Shown: in pieces, positions 25,928-38,700 of the stretch | Layout: every line of letters begins with the position of its first letter | How positions within the stretch are numbered: position 1 is the first letter of the stretch | Source: Haemonchus contortus | Lineage: Eukaryota; Nematoda; Chromadorea; Rhabditida; Trichostrongylidae | Assembly: GCA_000469685.2 (NCBI GenBank) | Contig: LS997566.1 | Coordinates: 45,619,442 to 45,683,441 of the forward strand | DNA length: 64,000 bases | Direction of reading: 5' to 3' | Program-made: the position numbers and the translations under genes | The notes under the pieces: generated by a model | What the model was told of the DNA's origin: nothing | Database searches by the model: none | What the model saw: only the letters and a program-made list of their open reading frames with translations

Positions 25928-27062
25928 TTAGGTTGGTGCAAAAGAAATGCAGGTGTTTTGTTTTACTAGTTTCAACACTAGTTTTTTAAAAGAAAACTAA
26001 GCTTTTTTCGTGGGGTATTATACATTGTTGGAAAGCTTATTCTTTGCGTTTTCAAATATGTATGTGAAATTTCATTCAAATCGCTTAATTTTGAAAAAAT
26101 GTGGTTTTTATTTTCAGATGTCTGATCGCAATTTTCGTCAAATTTACTTCTATGAGTTCAAACTGGGGTCGGACTGCCGCTCAAACCGCTCGAAATATCA
26201 ACGAAGTATGGGGCCAGGGAAGTGTCAACGAATGCACAGTACAACGTTGGTTCCAAAAGTTCCGGGCCGGCAACACCAGCCTCGAAGACGAACCACATGG
26301 TAGCCGTCAACCAACACTTGATAACGATCAATTGAAGGCGTCCGTCGAAGCTGATCCGCACAAAACGACACGAGACATTGCAAATGGCTTAGTTTTCTTT
26401 TAAAAGAAGGAACTCAATGTCCATCACACTACAATTGTTCGCCATTTGAAGCAAATTGGGAAGACTAAGAAGCTTGACAAATGGGTTCCGCATGAATCGA
26501 CCGAAAGTCAGAAAAATCGTCGTTTTGAGATATCGTCGGCTCATCTTTTGCGCAATGGCAGCGATCCATTTCTTGAACGGATTGTGACTTGCGGTGAGAA
26601 ATGGATACTTTATGACAACAGGAGACGATCTGCACAGTGGTTGGTCCAAAAAGAAGCTCCACGATCGTCATCAAGTGTTGGTAGACGGCTGCCATGTGGT
26701 TCGTCTTCGAGGCTGGTGTTGCCGGCACGGAACTTTTGGAACCAACGTTGTACTGTGCATTCGTTGACACTTCCCTGGCCCCATACTTCGTTGATATTTC
26801 GAGCGCTTTGAGCGGCAGTCCGACCCAGTTTGAATTCATAGAAGTAAATTTGACGAAAATTGCGATTAGACATCTGAAAATAAAAACCACATTTTTTCGA
26901 AATTAAGCGATTTGATTGAAATTTCACATACATATTTAAAAAGCGCAAAGAATAAGCTTTCCAACAATGTATAATACCATGAAAAAGGCTTGGTTTTCTC
27001 TGGAAAAAATAGTTTTGAAACTAGTAAAACAAAAAACCTGCATTTCTTTTGCACCAACCTAA
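25928..27062 (+). mobile_element. Foldback mariner (Hsmar1/bandit-like), 5' half duplicated in inverse orientation
   Basis: It is flanked by TA at 25926-25927 and 27063-27064, and both ends read ttaggttggtgcaaaag. The plus strand encodes a transposase N-terminus with WGQGSVNECTVQRWF, a helix-turn-helix, LDKWVPHE and the first catalytic region (TCGEKWILYDN, with G replacing the D expected in TCDEKW). From 26663 the sequence turns back: 26663-27062 is an inverted copy of 25928-26329, about 400 bp per arm. The second and third catalytic residues are missing, and a stop (about 26401) with frame shifts interrupts the N-terminal frame. The structure is non-autonomous. The subfamily call follows from the transposase words that resemble Hsmar1/SETMAR and the hookworm element bandit. 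Confidence 0.92.
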
Positions 27063-27064
27063 TA

Positions 27065-28200
27065 CAAATGCAAACTCTGAAGGCAACCGATAGCGGCTCT
27101 TCGCCAAGTATTGGCAGAAACGCTAACTATTATGTAGAACTAGACAACGGTAACGGCTGGCTCTTACAGTGTTCGCCATGATTCTTACGAACTGATGACG
27201 CTGAATGAGTCCATCGAGAGCGAAGTAATCACCACTGCTCCACTAATAGTTTCCCATGCAGGAGGTCATTTATCATCTTGCTTGGAAGGGTTGTACGTGA
27301 TTTATAGCCAAAGCCAGGGACAGAGGAGCTCCATGACGTTTGATTTATAGTTGAATGGAAGCAAAGGTTGCAAAAATGCCCAGTTATTGCTCAATCGCGT
27401 ATTCATTGCCAGCTGAAACGACAAATCGCAGTAGGGTCCCTGAGACATAACCTTCGTTAGGGATGTTGGTGCCACGATCCCACCCGGCCCAACGCCTATG
27501 GCCATGGGACGGCACCACACTCGGATAGCCCTTCCCATAACTCTAACCAACGTCTCCTGAATCTGGCACTCGAGCCTCGGGATTTTGGTTTCAAAAGGGA
27601 AACGCTATTTCATACCGCTATATTTTTATACTGTAGGAGAATATAGCGACAAAGGTCAAGGGTGGGAGAGGGAAGGGGGGCGGATGGGGAAGAGAAGTGT
27701 TTGGACGAGTGATTTAATTGGACGAGTTATCCGCTAATGCTGTGCAACTATGTACGTAAGTTAAGCGTTACAGTAAACTTCCATCTGATTCGACAAACGT
27801 AACTGATTATGCGTTCATAAATAGTGCTCAGATCAACAGAATTCGTGAGTAACCCCAAAGTAATTGACAATAACAATTTGGACTTAGATGTGAAATATTT
27901 TTATTTTTCTCAGTTTTTCTATAACAACCTTTTTATTATATGGATTGGGTTACGAGTGGGAGCGAAAAACATTTTCCTTATTTCTAAATCTAAAAAAGTA
28001 TAGTTTGCGCTAGAAATGGAAGCGAAAAAGAGTTGCAGCAAACACTGGCTGCAAAACGGCTATCTGTTTTCAGAGTTGCACAAAAAGGAGGCACCGGAAG
28101 ATGACGTGAGGGATCTACTGAATAATGTAGGCCAAGGAAAATGATTTGGTGCTTGAGAAGAAAGAATAAAGGTTTTCTGTGCTAGTTGACTCCACTTGAA
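27065..28200. other. Intergenic, nothing recognised
   Basis: No gene, transposon end or RNA gene was recognised in this stretch between the foldback mariner and a decayed SINE. Confidence 0.5.
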
Positions 28201-28204
28201 GATG

Positions 28205-28440
28205 AGCACACGCTTTGACTTTCATTCAGCATATAGTTTCATCTGAATCGGCCTATACAACGATCTGCTCGGGCCAGCCACGTTTGTACAAGCCGGGGCG
28301 GTTACCCTCCCAAAGCAGTTTGGTTCCAGTAACGGAGCCCTGGATGATGGCGAAGCTCTGTGGATTGGACCACTCTGGGACTCGATTTTCGGAGCATAAG
28401 AGTGCTAGTTCCACCGACTACAGGGAACTGAACTAGCTCG
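28205..28440 (-). mobile_element. tRNA-derived SINE, decayed copy
   Basis: It keeps cggcctatacaacga, gggccagccacgtttgtac, ccctcccaaagcag and ttggttccagtaac in the family order. The tRNA-like head is degraded and the B box (near 28380) is barely visible. Confidence 0.55.
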
Positions 28441-30635
28441 AAAAAAATTTTGTCACATCTCTCCAACGAAGGCGTGTAGTGAAGGTGATTTCCATGTAAG
28501 CGAATAGAAGTATGACAAACACGGTAATGTTGCCCTCTATTTCTGGTGGAGCTATCCTCGTATTTTTTCTTTTATAATCATATTTACATGGCTGATTTTG
28601 GTCAATCCCTCTTAGGATCCACGGGAAGAAATAATGTGCCAATGTACAAACTTCATTATGACGGCTGTAGATCTCCTAACAAACAAAGAGAATTGAATAG
28701 AAGTCCAATAAGATTCTCAACGCTTCGGTACACAACCGTTGATGCGTTCATAGTCTGTCTGCTAAGATTTTCGACTAAATAAGGAATATCCAGAGAGGGA
28801 ATACTGGAGTTGACTCCCTATTCAAAAAAAAAAGAATTTGCTTAATTTCGAAAACACGGTCAGAACAAATTTTCTTACGATAATCTGAAAACATTCTTGA
28901 GAGTTAAGCTTGAACCCTCTCACAAAAGTCTGGCAAAAAGTGCGCAGATGGTGTCAGAATCGCCCAGAAACTTCACAAACTCCGCCCACTCAGAAGACTC
29001 CACCCACCAACTAAGGAGAGCTAGATTGAAGTGTCTATCATTATCTTTGGTCTATCTTGATTATGATGGTTTAGACAAGAAGAAAAATAAAATTGGCATA
29101 AGCTCTGTTAGTTTTGTTCCCCAATTGTCGGAGCAGGACGGACTTTTCGTATATGAAAGAGCTTTCTACATTCAGCACCGTGAAATCTTAGTAGGAAGTA
29201 ATATTTGTGAATAAAGTAGGAAAATAAGAAAAGGTAGAAGCTGAGTGCATTCTCATGGAAAAGCGTATTTATTCACCACATATGTCTGCAATCTCAGAGA
29301 AAGTTGAATTACAGTAACAGGACTGGCAACATCTCAGATGCATACAGTATTCGCTCAGTGATACCTTCAAGCTATTTTATTTAGCAAACTCTGAAAAGGA
29401 TTAGTTGGCGTAGACTATTTGTCACTTAAAAGGCTTAGCTAAGCAGACTCAGACCTAATTCCTTCGATGGCCATTATCTGCCCTAAGTCCGTGAAGCTCG
29501 GTTAGTGCAATACACTTCAGAATCTTTCGAAGAGCTGGGAAAATGCTGGAAATGGAAATTCGCTAAAAGCCTCAGACTTCGAAGATGTCCACTCGAAAAG
29601 TTCCTGAGTGAAGATGGGTTCTCTTGAGGTTCAGGCAGAAGGGACTGAAACGCTGCACTTTCCAGAAATTCCCTACCGATTGAGGAACCAAGTCGATAGA
29701 AAAAAGGGAAGGGTAACTCAGAGAAGGATTTCCCCTCTTTAGATTTGCTTGATGTGAGTGGTTATATGTACTTCCTCTATGTAAAACAAAAATGGAGAAC
29801 TAAGCAAGTCACTTAGAAGCGGAACCTCTGGCCACGGCCCTATATCTTCTCTACTTTTCCCCGAAATTTTCAGGGTACTTATAGCAAGATCCATTTCAAG
29901 GATATCGGCAACTGAGTGAGCTAGGGAAAAACACTCTGGTACATCAGCTCCTGGGATAAACGAGCTGGAGCTTTGTTTATGATGTGGACGGTGAAGATAG
30001 CCGACAGCTCTCATGAGACCAACAGAAAATATCGCTCATCCCGTCAGAAAAATGACGAAGGAGAGATCAATGTACTCCGATGCTTGAGAGGGATTGGAGG
30101 ACTTCAGCTATAATACACAGACTGGCTTGGCATGCCGGCAAGGGTGGACCGCCTCAGTTGAGTGGGTCCGTACAGGGTCAGGACTAGGTCCTTGACTAGG
30201 CCTGTTTTTCAGAAGTATTACAAAGAAGTGCCACCTCGAATCTTCGTCCACCACAGTAGAGCAAGCTTTTACGTTCTTTCAAAAGGCTGACCTCACATTT
30301 TACAACTATTCTGCAGTATGTTTCCCTTCCGATAGTAAATCAGGTCATGTTGGGGTTCCGATAGGTACTTACTTAGAACCCTGTTCTCCTACCTTAAATT
30401 CTTGGAAGTTGTCGTACTCTCAAATGACCAAACGACAGTGAAGGGACATGAACAATGTTCATTCGTGGTCATTCCTGAACCAGTTGTCTGGGCGGAATGT
30501 TGTTCACTGCCAAGTAGTGCACTACTTCATGCATAGAATGGGGCTCCAATCACGGGTTTTATATCTGCCCAACCCAACCAAGGATGCCCGTCATCATGGC
30601 CCCTTGGAGGCTGGCTAAATGGCACCAAGTACGTT
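28441..30635. other. Gene-poor region
   Basis: The frame at 28897-29214 (105 codons) has no splice sites in phase and no recognised domain. It contains short GC words (ctccgcccactcag) like those in the Helitron minisatellites. No gene is supported. Confidence 0.45.
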
Positions 30636-30639
30636 TAAA

Positions 30640-30797
30640 AATAATAACACTGACTTCTACATCGACTGGTCATCGCAATTCCTTGTTTAGGCCACATGCG
30701 CATTCACTTCTCCACTACAATTCGCTCAACACACGCACAGACACACACACACACACAAACACACAAGTGAATGGAAGTTAGAGAGCGGCGTGCATCT
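30640..30797 (+). mobile_element. SINE fragment interrupted by a CA microsatellite
   Basis: The segments atcgactggtcatcgcaa, aggccacatgcgcattca and gtgaatggaagttagag match the SINE body and tail, but a CA-rich tract (about 30722-30768) splits them. The fragment is cut on its right by the mariner that begins at 30800. Confidence 0.6.
30722..30768 (+). repeat. CA-dinucleotide microsatellite
   Basis: An imperfect run of ACAC repeats with G interruptions lies within a SINE fragment. Length variation between individuals is likely. Confidence 0.85.
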
Positions 30798-30799
30798 TA

Positions 30800-31680
30800 T
30801 TAGGTTGAGTAAAAAGTTTTGATCGGCTTTTCAATCTTCACTTTAAAAAGTCTTATTTCCATTGAAAGAGGATCTCAATTAGTAATATAGTCTCCATCGT
30901 TGTCCTAAACATACGTCTAACGAACCGGCAGTTTCTTGACTCCTGAAGCCGAGAAGGGTGGCGGCCACGATTCGAAAAAGCTGGACATCTCATCTTTAGC
31001 TCTGGGCAGTCATCAAAATTTCTATCGCAGAGGTGATGTTTCAGAGCAAGAAACAAATTGTAAACAGACGGAGCGAGACCTCGCGAAAAAGTAGAATGGG
31101 TTAGCACTGCCCATCTAAGTTCGGCAATTTACTGACAAAATAATTTCACAACATGCGGTTGAGCGCTGTCGTGAAAAAGGCAAAAATTTTCACGCTGCGG
31201 ACGCTTCCTTCGAACAACGTCGACCAAACTCTGTAGCTGAAAAGCGTAAATCTCGGCGGTCACGGTGGAGCCCTCAGTAAGTTATTCAATGTAGAGCATT
31301 CCCTGAGAATGTCCACCGACGACACAGTAAAACCTTCCTCGGACATAGTCTATTTCTCTGTTAGTTTTGGAGGTGCTTCGTCATGAGGCACCCGTGGGCT
31401 GAGATACGATGACCCTTCTGGATGCACCATAGATATTTGCGACAGCCGTCGGTGGATTATGCCCTTGCAGTAATTCGTGATAGACGATAGCTCTTAGACA
31501 GCTTCGGACGCCAGTTGAAGGTTGAAGGCATTTTTGCGAAGCACTTCCAAGTGGATGCTTATATATCCTTTTTAAAAATACAGGTTAGGAATCGGTCTAC
31601 CATAACCCATTACGAAGTCCTTCCGAGCGGTCCTACGAAAAAAGGGACGAAGGTCGATCAAAACTTTTTACTCAACCTAA
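30800..31680 (-). mobile_element. Degenerate mariner with intact TIRs
   Basis: TIRs of about 27 bp (ttaggttgagtaaaaag) bound an 881-bp element, with TA at 30798-30799 and 31681-31682. The minus strand carries a broken mariner transposase in several frames. Its RRKRP and HDSAQPHV region (the second catalytic aspartate) is followed by LRWAVLTH and LAPSVYNLFLALKHHL, which matches the family's YSPDLAPSDYHLF block. Stops and frameshifts are frequent, so it is inactive. The third catalytic D has been lost from the LAPSVYN motif. Confidence 0.9.
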
Positions 31681-31682
31681 TA

Positions 31683-32239
31683 TTAGGTTGGCGCATAAGT
31701 CTTTGTACTTTTTGGTTTCCACGTTGTGAAATCTTTGGGACTTGCTTTGATATCTTCATTGCGAAACATGGGTTAGTGCAGGTCAATGCACTAACATCAC
31801 ACCGTATCTGCCGCAGCATTTCGCAACGGTCATGGCTGAAACGATCGCTCTCGATTCAAAGCGAATAGACTGCTTCTACTTTATGAGTTCAGAAGAAACG
31901 TCAGTGCGAAGCATGCAACAAGGAACATATGTGATGCAATGGGACCCTCCACTGCCTCCCACAACACGGCGAAAAATTCGTACCACAAGTTTGAAAATGG
32001 TCACTTTGACCTGACCGAAGAACCACGAACAGGGAGACCAGTTGAGCTGAATGACGACCTCCTTCCAAAGCTGGTTGAAGAGATTCCAGACGTAGAACCC
32101 GCGAGCTGACCCAGTAGCTTAATAGCCATCACAAGACAGTAGCTGCCCACTTGTATGGCCCGGAAAAACTTGGAGATATGGTGTATGGATACCTCATCAG
32201 CTGAGTGGGAAATGTATCAAGTCTTATGCGCCAAATTAA
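31683..32239 (+). mobile_element. Internally deleted mariner, directly abutting the previous element
   Basis: The left TIR ttaggttggcgcataag starts one base after the TA shared with the neighbour (31681-31682). The right TIR (cttatgcgccaaattaa) is slightly decayed and followed by TA at 32240-32241. The plus strand encodes an N-terminal transposase remnant with YHKFENGHFDLTEEPRTGRP and VELNDDLLPKLVEE, the helix-turn-helix region of mariners. The catalytic half is gone. The TIR type equals that of the element at 45739-47928. Confidence 0.88.
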
Positions 32240-32241
32240 TA

Positions 32242-34322
32242 AAAAGAGGCTAGCGCCAGAAGGCTTCAGCCTTTTACCCTTTGATTTTAGCTTGTCCCAT
32301 AAATAAATGTGTAAATATAAACATGGGGAATGAACGTGACTGACTTCATCTAACATAAAAATATACCCAAAATCAGTTGTCAACTTATCGTCCAAAGTTG
32401 ACTTGAAGAAAAAAGTAAATAAATCAAACAAAGCAGATAGTGGTGCCGCGACAGAAAAACAGTAGTTAATAAGGACAACAAGTACAAACAAATAATGTGG
32501 GCGAGTAAGTAAATAAAATGAAATTTTGATGGAGTGAATGAATAAATGAAGAAATCCCTGCATATTTCAAATTTTTCTGAAAGCTCACCAAGGAGAGGGA
32601 AAAATTGAGTCGTGGCCTGACGACAAGAACTAGGACCAATAATAAATAATGCTTTGTTTGGTGAGACTTCTGAAAAAGGTCTAGACGTTCGTGGTGGCGT
32701 TTGATGCCATCATTAGAACATGCAAGTGAAAATCTGGGAGTCTGAGCTGGTCTTCTTTGATGGGTTCAACAAAACGACAGCTCCTACACAAGACGCCGTA
32801 AAGGGATAGATTGAACGGGTAAGAAATTGTAAGGGGAGGTCCTCAATTTCTCAAAATTTCAGATTTGGTTCGATCCGGCTATCATCTCTCGATAAAATAG
32901 GATAAATAAGAGGCAAATAAGTAAATATGTTGGTAAAATAGAAATAGGTAAAGCAGTAAAATAAGAAGAAGCAAAAAAATGTTCGCAGCGAGTTTTCGTG
33001 ATTGAGGCCCTGCTCGTAAAAAAGTAATGAGCAGTTCATAAATTCCTCTGATCGAATGTATAGTCAACGTGCATCAAAGTTCATGGAAAACAGTAAGAAG
33101 GGAAAGAATGAGTAAAAGTAAGCTGAGGAAAAGAAAGGATGAATAGAATGGGCGGAAGTGTGATCCTAGTTGATTGTAAATGATTTAAACGAGAAACTCT
33201 GCAAGCATTCATTGAAAACATACCTCTTTTTCAGTCCTTCACCTGATCCTATCTTGACTGTGCCTTCGTGAAATGTGATTGCGGTAGTGATCATTCAAAT
33301 TATGGGAAGGAAAAAACATTGAAGGAGTCATCTTCTCAGCCAGCACTACTTTAGCTCAACTAAATTGAGTTCTACAAGGTTGTAAAGGACCTCAAGAGTT
33401 GATTTATCAAAATTCACCTGAACGTTGATCCAGAAACTACAGTAGAATTTGAGTGAAACAGGAGGCAGCCATAGCAGAACTAAGGCATCAGGAACTGATC
33501 GATCAGGCCGGGCCTCAGGCCCTGACCTCCCAAGTCGGTCAAGTACCGTAATCTCACCTGAATCTGAAGCGACCTGAGTTTGAAATGCTTCAAAAACATT
33601 TATACAACGTTTGTTTATTTGCTAGCAGAGAGGGAGCAGCGGATGGCATGTGTCACAGTTGTTTCGGTCAAAAGATCGAGTTCTGCTCGAACACGTATAG
33701 GTATTCTTCAGTCAGAGCTCAAATTCGTCGATACAAGCTTATTTGGAAGAAGTCAGAACCCCTAGGTAATAGGAGGGTCTGGGAAGTCATTTATGGTCCA
33801 AACTTCCATTTCCAAAACGATACAAAGCAAAGTCGAGTGCGATGCTCATACCAGACGGGCTATTTTTGAGTTTTCTTGATTTTTTTGCTTTTTTTGCCAT
33901 TGCTTTGCATTGACTATAACTATCTCTGATCAGACTGCATTGACAGAGCCTGCTTGTGAAAATCGCAAGCACCTCGAAACAGTAGGTCTTTCCAGCACTT
34001 GTATATGGTTGAAGCAATCATTGTCGCGCGTGCAAGTAATCGATATTCGTACTTTTTTCGAAGTATGTTTCGATGTATGAAAGCAGGAATGGATTCAAAA
34101 TAGAAAATTACATCTGTTCAGGGATGAGAGGAGTTTTTAGAACCCGCCACTGCAAGCCAATATATCGCGATACCGTAAATAACTCGAAATACAAATGGTC
34201 CGTACCAGATGGAAAACTACAAAAGCCGAATACAGAATTTTTCTTGTGAATAAATGTCAGTGTAAAAGAAAAACAGTGTAGGTACAATTATTTATATGTA
34301 TAGTAATCTCTAGACAATGTTT
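32242..34322. other. Intergenic region downstream of the protease gene
   Basis: AT-rich sequence with no supported exon. It should include the 3' untranslated region of the minus-strand protease just left of 34323. No canonical AATAAA was seen on that strand within the first 70 bases. Confidence 0.5.
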
Positions 34323-36409
34323 CTAGAGGCCAGAGTGGTTGGCCTTGGCGAAACCAATTCGCTTCTGTCCAATGTCGTAGATGTTGCAGTAGGTACGGAT
34401 CCAGGTGTCACCAAGAATCCAGGCTGGGCCGAAACCTCCAGAGTTCATGCCGAAGAAGGTGAGGGCGCACTGAAATCAAGTACCGATTATGCAGAGCTGT
34501 TTCCAGAGGAGGGAAATGGTCATTAGGTTCAATTTCTAACACGGTTCTAGAGTACGAACAATTCCATACAATACTATCCCTTCTGACTTACGCTTGTGCA
34601 ACAAATGGGAAGACCTACCTTTCCGTTTCCAAGACCAAGGTCGAGTACGTACTCAACCGAGGGGATGTTGTACTTGATTCCGTTGATGGTGAAGATAAGG
34701 TCGGGCTGGGTCTTCTGGGTGGAGCAGTCGACGGTGTAGAGCTCGTTCAAGAAATCGTACTTAGCTCCAGTCTGCTTGACAACAGCGCTGACAACGGTGG
34801 TGGGTGCTCCGATCCATGATGTACCGGTGTCGGAGATGACCTGAAAAAGTTCCCTTCGAATCATGGTCTAAAATGACTTCTGTATGTACCCACCTGTTCC
34901 TTCTTGGTCTCTGTGTAGCTTCCGATGGCGAAACCATCAATGGGGAATTGCCAGTAGGTTTCAGCTGAGAGTGGGACGTAGTTGATCTGGGACTGGCAGT
35001 TCTTGGTGTCGATGGCTCCGTAGGTGATGAGACCGGCGTTACCTCCGTTGCTGACGGTCAACTAAAAATACACTCTCCGATTCCAAAGTCAGAGGGCGTA
35101 GGTCGTGGAACCTGTAAGAACAAAAAGTCACCTTTCTGTCCATCCAAACGGTGAACAGGGGCTGGTCAAGGCTGCTGAGCAGGTTCTGCATGGGTGGAAC
35201 GACCTGAAAATTCATTGTTTAGCCTAATCTGCCTGTCTCAATATCGCTGCGCTCAAAGGTGGTTCCCAGGAGGTAAAATAACCTTGTCGACAGCGAGAGC
35301 TGGCCATCCGAGTCCGAGGATTCCGTCGACTGGTTGGTAACCGAAAACTTCAGCGAGTGTGGTGGCGACACCGAACTCCTGCTTGGGGATCGACAGACCT
35401 GAACAGTGCCCGCATTAGGAGCAGGATGACTGCAGCTGTAATACCACACTTAAATTAGTAATCAGGACAAATTGCTACAGTACTCCATCATCTCCCCGCT
35501 CAGGTTTACTGCCATTTATCATCACTTGACGGAAACCTATTCAGCTCTTATCAACATGCAGCAAACTCGTAAATAGCTCGGGTATCAGATTGGGAGCCGG
35601 ACCCACGAACGATGCTGTGGGGTACCCTAGTAGTCCCAAAGAACAACAACATACCAGCGAAGCTGACGACGTCGGTACCGAGGTATCCGCTGCACGATCC
35701 AGATCCGTATTCGATAGAGAACTTGCGGGTCTCCTTGGTGAAGGTGGACGACTTGGTGGTGTCGAATTTGTGCTTGTTGTATCCGCTGCTTGGCTGACCA
35801 TTGCAAGCGGCAGTTGTGCAAGCAGCATCAATTACCCAAAGGTTGGATGAGCCAGTATCGAGGACCAAAGTGGTGGTCTGGGCTGGAACAATATTGACTT
35901 TTGATTAGTGCTCTAAATGTTACTAGCCTACTACCGGTCAGGATCACCGCGAGTGGGAGCGATAGGCGAAAACTCACGGGGAGTTCCGACTGTGACATTT
36001 CCAAGGTAGAAGTCGTCAGCGTAGTCGATGAACGGCTGCGAGCCGGAAGCGAGGATCTGAGCGCGTAGCAAGTGCTGTTCCTCCAAGAACTTCTGGTAGA
36101 GGTTCGCCCTAAACGTCAAATAGATCGTGAGGTCTGTAAGGGGACCCAAAACGACTACATAATTTTTTCAATCAGCAGTAAGTACAGCTGAGTAGAATTG
36201 AGTTCTAGTAACGTTTTTTCAAAAATAGTTTTAGTCAAACCCTCTGGATGGATAGGAAACTCCCATTCCCGATTTCTCTATCACCGTAATCTCTATGGAA
36301 CTTACGCGATAAGGCGGGCGCGGAGTGATCCCGTGTTACGGGTCTCCATGGTGAACGACTTGGCGTAAAGTACCGCCACAAGGGCGGCCAGCACTAGAAT
36401 TGTTTTCAT
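34323..36409 (-). CDS. asp-1-like: Pepsin-family aspartic protease, ASP-1-like, complete
   Basis: Predicted secreted or lysosomal endopeptidase of family A1, a class that nematodes use in gut protein digestion. Eight exons join in phase: 36306-36409, 35978-36108, 35655-35882, 35283-35398, 35132-35203, 34894-35061, 34619-34840 and 34323-34469, giving 395 residues, close to the C. elegans ASP-1 length that I recall (about 396). A signal peptide covers about residues 1-16, followed by a prosegment. The catalytic motifs are DTGSS (D87) and DTGTS (D277), and the flap tyrosine is Y137 in EYGSGS. GILGLGWPALAVD, YWQFPIDGFAIG and the C-terminal block WILGDTWIRTYCNIYD are family hallmarks. Codons strongly favour C endings, as in highly expressed nematode genes. 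All donors and acceptors are canonical. The orthologue name is inferred from resemblance alone, because parasitic nematodes have several paralogues. Confidence 0.96.
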
Positions 36410-36420
36410 ACCTGAAAGAT
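36410..36420 (-). promoter_or_regulatory. Probable SL trans-splice acceptor of the protease gene
   Basis: The start codon (36407-36409) follows a tttcag acceptor by only two bases (GT). Such a tiny leader is typical of spliced-leader addition in nematodes. A cis-spliced noncoding exon further upstream is the alternative. Confidence 0.65.
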
Positions 36421-38510
36421 GGAATACTTGGAATGGCATGTATTTACTGACAAGGAGGCTGACAAAGTATGTTATTACGAAGAAATATTGTTGCAAAACG
36501 GATTTTTCTAGAAGGCATCTAGAAGGGGACAAGGATTGTCAAGCATCTTGAACTCTAGAATCTATGGGCACCGTAGCACAGCCAGGGAGGTTTAGGCAAA
36601 GTGGCCCCCCACCCAGAGTGATCTGTCTATACTTTGCATACTTCATGAGGGTAAGGAAAAATCGTCGATGTTCAGAAAGTGAGACTATTATAGAATCGGT
36701 AATTGAATGGAGTTTGAAAATTGAATTCACGTCGGAGTTTGCGCCAGGCTTTTGACTTGCACTCCTTATCGGAACATTATTTGAACGCTACTTTGACTTG
36801 AAGCGGCTTACCCAGAAGCAGATCTGTGACTTGATGTTTTTTATTTCAAATGAAAAAGAAATGTGACGCCATGGTTCAAAGGGGTAGTAGCCACCGGTAA
36901 CTTATATCTACTAGGACGATCCTGCGATTTTGTGTGAAATAATAAAATAGAGGCAGAAACTACGCCTTGCATCAAGATCGAACCTGAGCAAGTTGATTCC
37001 CATTATGAACTGAACTTTTGATACCAATTTTAGATCATGTTAGCAGTAAGTGTAACGGGGGACGAGCCAAGGTTGAGAGCCCATACAGAGTGAACAGATA
37101 CGCAAAAATAGCCCCTATCAATCCCAACAGACACTGAGGGCTCAAAAGACTGTCAACCTATGTAAGTTTGTAGGGAAGTCCAGAAAAACTGAGTGGTACC
37201 AAGGAGATCTCCCACCCCACGGTGTAAGACGGCAAGTACGATTCAGAAAAGAAGACGAGCTTCATCAATGGTCTGAGCACCAACTTGATCGGATATTTAT
37301 ACGGTCCAGATAACATGGCCCCTTATCATGTCGGACGTTAAGTTCTGCGCCATTGACGTCCATGATTTCACTATGCTTAGCATGCGTGGCAACTGATAAC
37401 ATTTCCAAGACAAAGGAAATGTTGAAGCTCAAATTCCGTCAAGCGGCAATCGGCTGTGACAGGAAGAACTAGCCAAATGCTATGTAATTACAGGCAAAAA
37501 AGTTCTGGAGAAAGTGACTGGCTATAGATTTTGGCATATTTCTCCTAAAGTTTACTGCTCTCCAAGAAGGGGTTAACGAGCATAACGAGACCTTGCTTAA
37601 CCAGGCAATACGCTGGATCTGTATCCATGCTTCCCGAAAAGTTGAATGGAGTTTGAAAGCAGGGCATACCGCTGAAAACCCTTCAACGTCGGAAGTTTTT
37701 CTTTTTGTAACGACCTACCTTTTCTTTTTTGTTGTCAATTTTCTATCACAAGCAGGCTTCCAAACGTTAGTTTCTAGACCTTGTTTATAGCAAAAGCAAA
37801 TGGTGTAACTGCCGGACACGTAGTTAGTAGAGGGATCCTGATTGAGCTATTCCGTACTTCTATGCCTCAATAAGTTCAGAGCCATCTGCACGGAATACTT
37901 GCTTTTCAATACTGTTCGTTCATTACAGTTCATCATAGAGAAAAGCTCAAGAATCAAGGTGATTGTCAACTGCATGGCTCAGTCTTCCTGATCCTAAAAG
38001 AACCCAAATTCCATCCCAATGACACCCTGAGAGCCAGGAGCTCCACCTTTAACCTTGTACCTTCCACCCTGTTTTTTGATATCTTCCAAATGCGGATCCA
38101 TAGTAGGCTTATCTTAAAAAAGATATGAGCAGTCTTACCACTTCATCGCCTTTACAACTCCACGAACCGCACCCTTCTGCCCTTATCAGACAAGCAGGGG
38201 CGATTTGCATCCGGCATTTTGACTGGAAGTAGCTGGAGCTGATTTTTTCATGGTTCTCAAATTGCTTCGGAGCGAAGTTTCTTAGTTTCCATTCTTCATA
38301 AAAGATAGACTGCTGGGGAAGGGCAACAAGTTTTCCAGGGCGTTCTACGCATTTTGTTTCTTGTTGCTTTTTATTTTTTCATTTATTTTTCATTATTTAT
38401 GAATTCTATGACGTGTCATTAGGGTGGAGGCGATGTAGCGACAAGTAGCGCACAACCACATACGCATAGGCCAGGGGATTGAAAAGGAAAGAGGGAGGTG
38501 TGTTTGTTAC
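36421..38510. other. Upstream region of the protease gene, no other gene seen
   Basis: It should hold the protease promoter. A GATA-type core (CCGATAAGG on the minus strand, near 36756-36764) is visible, but one such site is weak evidence. No exons or RNA genes were recognised. Confidence 0.4.
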
Positions 38511-38514
38511 CAGA

Positions 38515-38700
38515 CACATTTGGGAGGATCAAAGTACTGGCTTATACATACATTGGCAGGCTAGCGCAGCGCAAGTCTTTGTAGAGGCCATTTAGCATTC
38601 AAAAAGTCACTACGATTTTAAATGGAGGTCGGATGCTGTTCGTGAAGCATCCCAAAACAGGATTGATGAACGCCAAAGGAACCTAACCTTCTATTTATTC
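38515..38700 (+). mobile_element. tRNA-derived SINE, 5'-truncated
   Basis: It keeps the 3' half: ttgggaggatcaaagtactg, cattggcaggctagcgcagc, actacgattttaaatggagg and gattgatgaacgcc, with a T-rich end. The tRNA-like head is missing or unrecognisable. Confidence 0.6.
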
